Of a DNA stretch of 11,303 nucleotides, positions 7,994 through 11,303 are shown piece by piece. This DNA is from N074bin45 sp039587475 (GTDB lineage: Bacteria; Gemmatimonadota; Gemmatimonadetes; Gemmatimonadales; GWC2-71-9): assembly GCA_039587475.1 (NCBI GenBank), contig JBDHIK010000090.1, positions 1 through 11,303 on the forward strand, in the 5' to 3' direction. A model generated the notes under the pieces. The model was not told the DNA's origin. It searched no databases and saw only the letters and a list, made by a program, of their open reading frames with translations. Numbering within the stretch: position 1 is the first letter of the stretch; every line of letters starts with the position of its first letter. The position numbers and the translations under genes are program-made.

Positions 7994-8025
7994 ATCAATC
8001 CGTATATCCGAATATAATGTTATAC
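7992..8025. promoter_or_regulatory. Candidate SahR operator: AT-rich repeat island over the sahR promoter and start
   Basis: This AT-rich patch stands out in GC-rich DNA. It contains the inverted repeat TATAT-CCGA-ATATA (8003-8016), an outer inverted pair GTATA (8002-8006) and TATAC (8021-8025), and direct copies of ATATC at 7992 and 8004, 12 bases apart. The leftmost copy overlaps the sahR start codon, and the right part overlaps the predicted -10. ArsR-family dimers bind such AT-rich dyads, so autorepression of sahR-ahcY is the likely function. The assignment is by position and symmetry, not by comparison with a motif matrix. Confidence 0.6.
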
Positions 8026-8044
8026 CGAGGGGTCATTTCGTCAA
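8019..8044 (-). promoter_or_regulatory. Candidate sahR-ahcY promoter
   Basis: On the - strand TTGACG (plus coordinates 8039-8044) serves as -35 and TATAAC (8019-8024) as -10, with a short 14-base spacer. TAACAT two bases further on gives a 16-base spacer but a poorer match. Either overlaps the repeat island, so bound repressor would block RNA polymerase. Transcription would start about 18-20 bases before the sahR ATG. Confidence 0.4.
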
Positions 8045-8066
8045 GTCCGGGCTCCGGATCCGCGGG

Positions 8067-8095
8067 TTGCCTGTCGGCACGTCGGGTGCTATCTC
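8067..8095 (+). promoter_or_regulatory. Candidate promoter of the glutamate dehydrogenase gene
   Basis: TTGCCT (8067-8072) and TATCTC (8090-8095) are separated by 17 bases and lie 67 bases before the gdh ATG. Both hexamers are imperfect, so this is a weak call. It lies 42 bases or more from the operator island, so the divergent gene need not be under SahR control. Confidence 0.3.
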
Positions 8096-8161
8096 TTTAC
8101 GCCAGGCACAGTTACCACAACCCGCTCCCTAGCAGCCGGCCAGCGCCCGGAGTCTCCCGCC

Positions 8162-9574
8162 ATGCCCCAGCAATACAGTTTTCTCGCGCAGGTGAACTCG
8201 GCGTTCGACCAGGCGGCGACTCTCACGCAGCACGAGCCCACGCTTCTGGCCACCATCAAGTCCGTCAACAGCGTGTATCACATGCAGTTTCCGGTGTTGC
8301 TCGACGACGGGTCCATCGAGGTGGTGCATGGTTGGCGCGCCGAGCACAGCCACCACAAGCAGCCCACCAAGGGCGGCATCCGCTACAGCATGGCGGTGGA
8401 CGAGGACGAGGTGATGGCGCTGGCGGCGTTGATGAGCTACAAGTGCGCCATCGTGGACGTGCCGTTCGGCGGAGCCAAGGGCGGTATCAAGATCGCCCGG
8501 CACAAGTACTCTGATGCCGAGTTGGAACGCATCACGCGCCGCTACACGTTCGAGCTGCACAAGAAGAACTTCATCGGCCCGGGCATCGACGTTCCGGCGC
8601 CGGATTTCGGCACCGGGGCCAAGGAGATGGCCTGGATCGCCGACACCTATACGTCGCTGTCGGCGGGAGAGCTGAACGCCCTGGCGTGTGTCACGGCCAA
8701 GCCCGTCAGCCAGGGCGGCATTCGCGGCCGGACCGAGGCCACCGGGCGAGGCGTGTTCTTCGGCATCCGAGAAGCGTGCGACAACAGCGACGACATGCAG
8801 TGGTTGGGACTTCCCAGAGGACTCGCGGGGAAACGCGTGGTGGTCCAGGGGCTGGGGAACGTGGGGTACTATGCCGCCAAGTTCCTGCAGGAGGGCGGAG
8901 CCGTCATCGTCGGCCTGTCCGAGTACGAGGGAGCCGTCTACGACCCGTCCGGGCTCGATGTCGACAAGGTGATCGCGCATCGACAGGCGAACGACTCCAT
9001 CCTGGACTACCCCGGGGCCCAGAACGTGGAATCCAAGGCTGCCCTGGAACTGGACTGCGACATCCTCATTCCGGCGGCCCTGGAGAATCAGATCACGGAA
9101 GAGAACGCTCCCCGGGTCAAGGCCAAGATCATCGGGGAGGCCGCCAACGGCCCGACGACGACGGCCGCCGCCGAGTACCTGTGGGACAACGACCGGATGG
9201 TCCTTCCGGACACGTATCTGAACGCTGGTGGTGTGACGGTGTCTTACTTCGAGTGGATCAAGAACCTGTCACACGTTCGATTCGGCCGCATGCAGAAGCG
9301 TTTCGACCAGGCCGCCTACCGGCGGCTGCTCGGCGCGGTCGAGAATGTGACAGGCAAACAGTTTTCCGATATGCAGATGGACGATTTTGCCCGCGGGGCC
9401 AACGAGGAAGACCTGGTCAATTCCGGGCTCGAGGAGACCATGGTCATGGCGTTCCAGCAACTGGTGTCGATCCGTGAGGTCCACGAGCGGAGAATCCCCT
9501 ACCGGACGGCGGCGATGATCAACGCCATCGACAAGATCGCGGCCTCGTACGAGCACCTGGGGATCTTTCCCTAG
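8162..9574 (+). CDS. gdhA: Glutamate dehydrogenase (Glu/Leu/Phe/Val dehydrogenase family)
   Basis: This 470-residue cytosolic oxidoreductase catalyses the reversible reductive amination of 2-oxoglutarate to glutamate, linking ammonium and carbon metabolism. The N-terminal substrate domain has KGGIRYS (Lys70), MSYKCAIVDVPFGGAKGG with Lys94, and catalytic Lys106 in the family active-site motif. The C-terminal Rossmann domain has the dinucleotide motif GLGNVG (230-235) and conserved GEAANGPTT and PDTYLNAGGVTVSYFEW blocks. The ATG has GGAG 9 bases upstream (8149-8152). Length and the GGIRGRTEATGRGV block fit the glutamate branch better than leucine or phenylalanine dehydrogenases, but residues deciding substrate and NAD/NADP preference were not resolved. 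It is divergent from sahR across a 168-base intergenic region and convergent with the next - strand gene. Confidence 0.93.
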   Translation: MPQQYSFLAQVNSAFDQAATLTQHEPTLLATIKSVNSVYHMQFPVLLDDGSIEVVHGWRAEHSHHKQPTKGGIRYSMAVDEDEVMALAALMSYKCAIVDVPFGGAKGGIKIARHKYSDAELERITRRYTFELHKKNFIGPGIDVPAPDFGTGAKEMAWIADTYTSLSAGELNALACVTAKPVSQGGIRGRTEATGRGVFFGIREACDNSDDMQWLGLPRGLAGKRVVVQGLGNVGYYAAKFLQEGGAVIVGLSEYEGAVYDPSGLDVDKVIAHRQANDSILDYPGAQNVESKAALELDCDILIPAALENQITEENAPRVKAKIIGEAANGPTTTAAAEYLWDNDRMVLPDTYLNAGGVTVSYFEWIKNLSHVRFGRMQKRFDQAAYRRLLGAVENVTGKQFSDMQMDDFARGANEEDLVNSGLEETMVMAFQQLVSIREVHERRIPYRTAAMINAIDKIAASYEHLGIFP

Positions 9575-9586
9575 GCCACGTTGGAC

Positions 9587-9616
9587 GGGCCGCCCCGCGC
9601 GATGAGATTTCGGCCC
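9587..9616. other. Weak inverted repeat between convergent genes
   Basis: GGGCCG (9587-9592) pairs with CGGCCC (9611-9616) around an 18-base loop in the 57-base gap between the gdh stop and the stop of the convergent - strand gene. There is no T-run and the loop is long, so it is at best a poor terminator candidate. Nothing else is evident in this gap. Confidence 0.2.
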
Positions 9617-9631
9617 CCTGCCCCAACCGTT

Positions 9632-10420
9632 TCATTCCCGTGTCGGAAGACTGACGTGCAGATGGTCGGCCGTGCCGACATGACGCAGCGTTCGGAATCC
9701 CATGCTGCGGAAGTACCCCGTCAGGAGCGCAATGCGCCATGCGGGACGCCCGATGGTCCGGAGGTCCGCGGCATGCACGTACCCGTCGGCCTGGCGGAAG
9801 TGCAGTGAGGCCTCGTACACCGGGAGCCCCATAGCCACGTAGTCGGCCGGGACGCGTCGCAGATCGGTCACGACGAGATCGCGGTCAAACAGCACGGCGG
9901 TGCTGAGGGCCAGGCGGAACAGTGGATGGAGGCTGGTGTAGTAGCTGCGCACTTCCTCGGTCTTGGCGTTGGCCGAGGACAGGTACAGGAGGGCGTACCC
10001 GCCGTAGGCCAGCGTGACGGGGAGGGCGAACCGGGTGAAGACCAGCCGTACCCGGGCTTTGCCTGTCAGGCGCGCGCTGAGCCGCGCTCCATAGATGCCC
10101 ACCAGGCACAGGGTCAACGACACGCCCAGGGCCAGCGCCCCCCAGGTCGGGAAGGACCAGGCGCTGTAGGCCCACACACTGACCCGGACCAGCACCACGA
10201 ATGGGAGAACGAGAAGGCCGCCCCACCAGAGGACCGAGAGATACCAGGGGCGCGTGCGCCGTGCGGAACGGGTGGCGCGACGTTCCTCTTGACGCTTGGT
10301 CTTCTCCTGTTGTCGGTACTCGCGTGAGGCCGTTTTCTTGAGCGCGGCCAGGCGCTCGGCGGCGGCGGCCGGCGAGCGCGATGAGGGCGGGGTGGGGGGA
10401 CGTGGTGGGTCGATGGTCAC
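9632..10420 (-). CDS. Membrane-anchored protein with M15-peptidase-like C-terminus
   Basis: I do not recognise a named gene. From GTG 10420 it has 262 residues: a Pro/Ser-rich start, a strongly basic, probably helical stretch rich in Lys/Arg/Glu (~20-57), three predicted membrane helices (~60-86, 93-112, 127-147), and a soluble C-terminal domain. That domain contains SLH (His207), VHAADLR (His216, Asp219), GFRTLRH, and DHLHVSLP (His253, His255). The Asp-Leu-Arg and terminal HxH resemble the zinc-ligand layout of MEROPS M15 D,D-carboxypeptidase/VanY-type folds (SxHxxGxAxD ... HxH), but the first His-to-Asp spacing is not standard, so activity is uncertain. The open frame continues to 10588, but that overlaps the divergent AI-2E gene. 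ATG codons at 10492-10495 are an alternative start. It converges on gdh. Confidence 0.65.
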   Translation of the reverse strand: MTIDPPRPPTPPSSRSPAAAAERLAALKKTASREYRQQEKTKRQEERRATRSARRTRPWYLSVLWWGGLLVLPFVVLVRVSVWAYSAWSFPTWGALALGVSLTLCLVGIYGARLSARLTGKARVRLVFTRFALPVTLAYGGYALLYLSSANAKTEEVRSYYTSLHPLFRLALSTAVLFDRDLVVTDLRRVPADYVAMGLPVYEASLHFRQADGYVHAADLRTIGRPAWRIALLTGYFRSMGFRTLRHVGTADHLHVSLPTRE

Positions 10421-10466
10421 GGGCCTCGTTACGAAGCTCTCAGGGCTCCGGTTTCGCCGGGAGCGA

Positions 10467-10495
10467 TTGACATCCCCTTCATGCGCGGGCATCAT
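10467..10495 (+). promoter_or_regulatory. Candidate promoter giving a leaderless AI-2E permease mRNA
   Basis: A perfect -35 TTGACA (10467-10472), a 17-base spacer and CATCAT (10490-10495, four of six -10 matches) place the transcription start about 7 bases on, at or next to ATG 10502. There is no Shine-Dalgarno before that ATG, which agrees with a leaderless transcript. Confidence 0.5.
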
Positions 10496-10501
10496 CGGCG
10501 C

Positions 10502-11303
10502 ATGTCCCCACTGACCTTCGAGCAGTCCCGACTCACGACATTCTCGCTCGTCGTCCTGGCGTCGTTCGCCATCGCCGTGGCCTTGCACTATACCCGCGTG
10601 GTCATGGTGCCGTTCGTCCTGGCGATCCTCCTGGCCAACCTTCTGGCGCCCGGCGTCGACATCCTCATCGAACGACTACGCTTTCCGCGGGTGCTGGCCG
10701 TCTTCGTCGCCATCCTGGTGGCCTTGGGCATTCTGACGCTCCTGGGCCTCCTGATCAGTGTTTCGGCCCGGGGACTGGTCGAGTCGGCTCCGATCTACCA
10801 GGCACGTCTGGAAACCGGATTCGCCAATTGGCGAGCCTTCCTCGATCGCCTCAACTACGACATGGGACAGCAGAACCTCCACGATGCCATCCGGAGGCTC
10901 CCGCTCACCCAATGGGCCGGTAACCTGGCCGGGCGCGTGCTTGGGCTGGTCACGTCCGGTGGCTTGGTGCTGGTCTTTCTCATCTTCCTCTTGAGTGGGC
11001 GCCGTGCACCGGCCGAACGGGTCGGTCTCTACGGGGAGATGGACAGCAAGATCCGCCGGTACATCGTCACCAAGATCCTGACGTCGATGACGACCGGCAT
11101 TCTGGTAACGATCATCCTCCTGGCCTTCGGTCTGCGGTTGGCGGTGGTCTTCGGCATCCTGGCCTTCTTCCTGAATTTCATCCCCAATCTCGGGTCGGTC
11201 ATCGCCACCCTCCTGCCGCTGCCCATGGCGCTGCTCCAGTATGAGACCCTGTGGCCGGTCATCGGTGTCGTTGCCATCCCGGGCATGGTCCAATTGACGA
11301 TCG
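10502..11303 (+). CDS. AI-2E family transporter, N-terminal part (cut by window end)
   Basis: An open frame from ATG 10502 to the window edge gives 267 residues of a polytopic inner-membrane protein; family members usually have 340-400. N-terminal helices cover FSLVVLASFAIAVAL and VVMVPFVLAILLANLL, followed by LAVFVAILVALGILTLLGLL. A long hydrophilic segment (~95-140) precedes LVTSGGLVLVFLIFLLSG. The amphipathic YGEMDSKIRRYIVTKI and the block FFLNFIPNLGSVIATLLPLP are the family hallmark. Members range from TqsA-type autoinducer-2 exporters to Na+/H+ antiporters and uncharacterised permeases, so a quorum-sensing role should not be assumed. An in-frame ATG at 10481 would add seven residues (MRGHHRR) but would overlap the candidate promoter. 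It is divergent from the M15-like membrane gene with 81 bases between the preferred starts. Confidence 0.9.
   Translation, partial: MSPLTFEQSRLTTFSLVVLASFAIAVALHYTRVVMVPFVLAILLANLLAPGVDILIERLRFPRVLAVFVAILVALGILTLLGLLISVSARGLVESAPIYQARLETGFANWRAFLDRLNYDMGQQNLHDAIRRLPLTQWAGNLAGRVLGLVTSGGLVLVFLIFLLSGRRAPAERVGLYGEMDSKIRRYIVTKILTSMTTGILVTIILLAFGLRLAVVFGILAFFLNFIPNLGSVIATLLPLPMALLQYETLWPVIGVVAIPGMVQLTI

Noticed and set aside
7994..8161. Riboswitch or small RNA in the sahR-gdh intergenic region
   Set aside because: No extended conserved-looking stem arrangement was seen. The sahR leader is predicted at about 20 bases, and only promoter-like and operator-like elements could be supported.
8129..8980. 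A 283-codon - strand open frame opposite the start of the glutamate dehydrogenase
   Set aside because: It is antisense to the conserved catalytic domain and shows no protein-family features.
10676..11293. A 205-codon - strand open frame at the right edge
   Set aside because: It is antisense to the AI-2E permease, whose hallmark block is on the + strand; the product is a Gln/Asp/His/Arg-rich shadow.

Overview
The window is GC-rich and densely coded, and comes from a bacterium with an outer membrane: it encodes a beta-barrel outer-membrane protein and a lipoprotein with a lipobox. High GC, a FadL-like barrel, a Kelch lipoprotein, a long-form AhcY and GTG starts would suit a soil or aquatic lineage such as Gemmatimonadota or a proteobacterium. 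No 16S or other phylogenetic marker is present, so this placement is inference. There are no tRNA or rRNA genes, insertion sequences, CRISPR arrays or phage genes. It reads as an ordinary chromosomal segment with one noteworthy regulatory unit.

Layout. Bases 2-5492 run on the + strand: the 3' part of a Cu(I) P1B-type ATPase (copA-like), a FadL/OmpP1-like barrel protein, an MsbA-like ABC exporter half-transporter, and a six-bladed Kelch-repeat lipoprotein. The barrel, exporter and Kelch genes are separated by 27 and 52 bases and may be co-transcribed. The Kelch gene converges on ahcY with only 7 bases between stop codons, and a perfect 14-bp hairpin is built into the last Kelch codons.

Bases 5500-7993 (- strand) hold a two-gene unit: a regulator made of an ArsR-type winged helix fused to a SAM-methyltransferase-like domain, followed by ahcY (S-adenosylhomocysteine hydrolase). 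This is the architecture and context of SahR, the SAH-responsive repressor of SAM-cycle genes. An AT-rich island (7992-8025) with inverted and direct repeats lies on the predicted promoter and start codon of the regulator and is the likely operator. The proposed circuit is: SAH accumulates, the repressor releases, ahcY is induced, and SAH is hydrolysed to homocysteine and adenosine.

Bases 8162-9574 (+) encode a Glu/Leu/Phe/Val-family (glutamate) dehydrogenase, divergent from sahR. Convergent to it is a - strand gene (about 9632-10420) for a membrane-anchored protein whose C-terminus carries an M15-peptidase-like His/Asp/HxH pattern. Divergent from that gene, and running off the window end, is an AI-2E family permease (10502 onward), possibly expressed from a leaderless mRNA.

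Several starts were corrected from the longest open frame. The barrel protein and ahcY each have a good Shine-Dalgarno sequence inside the longest frame that points to an internal GTG.
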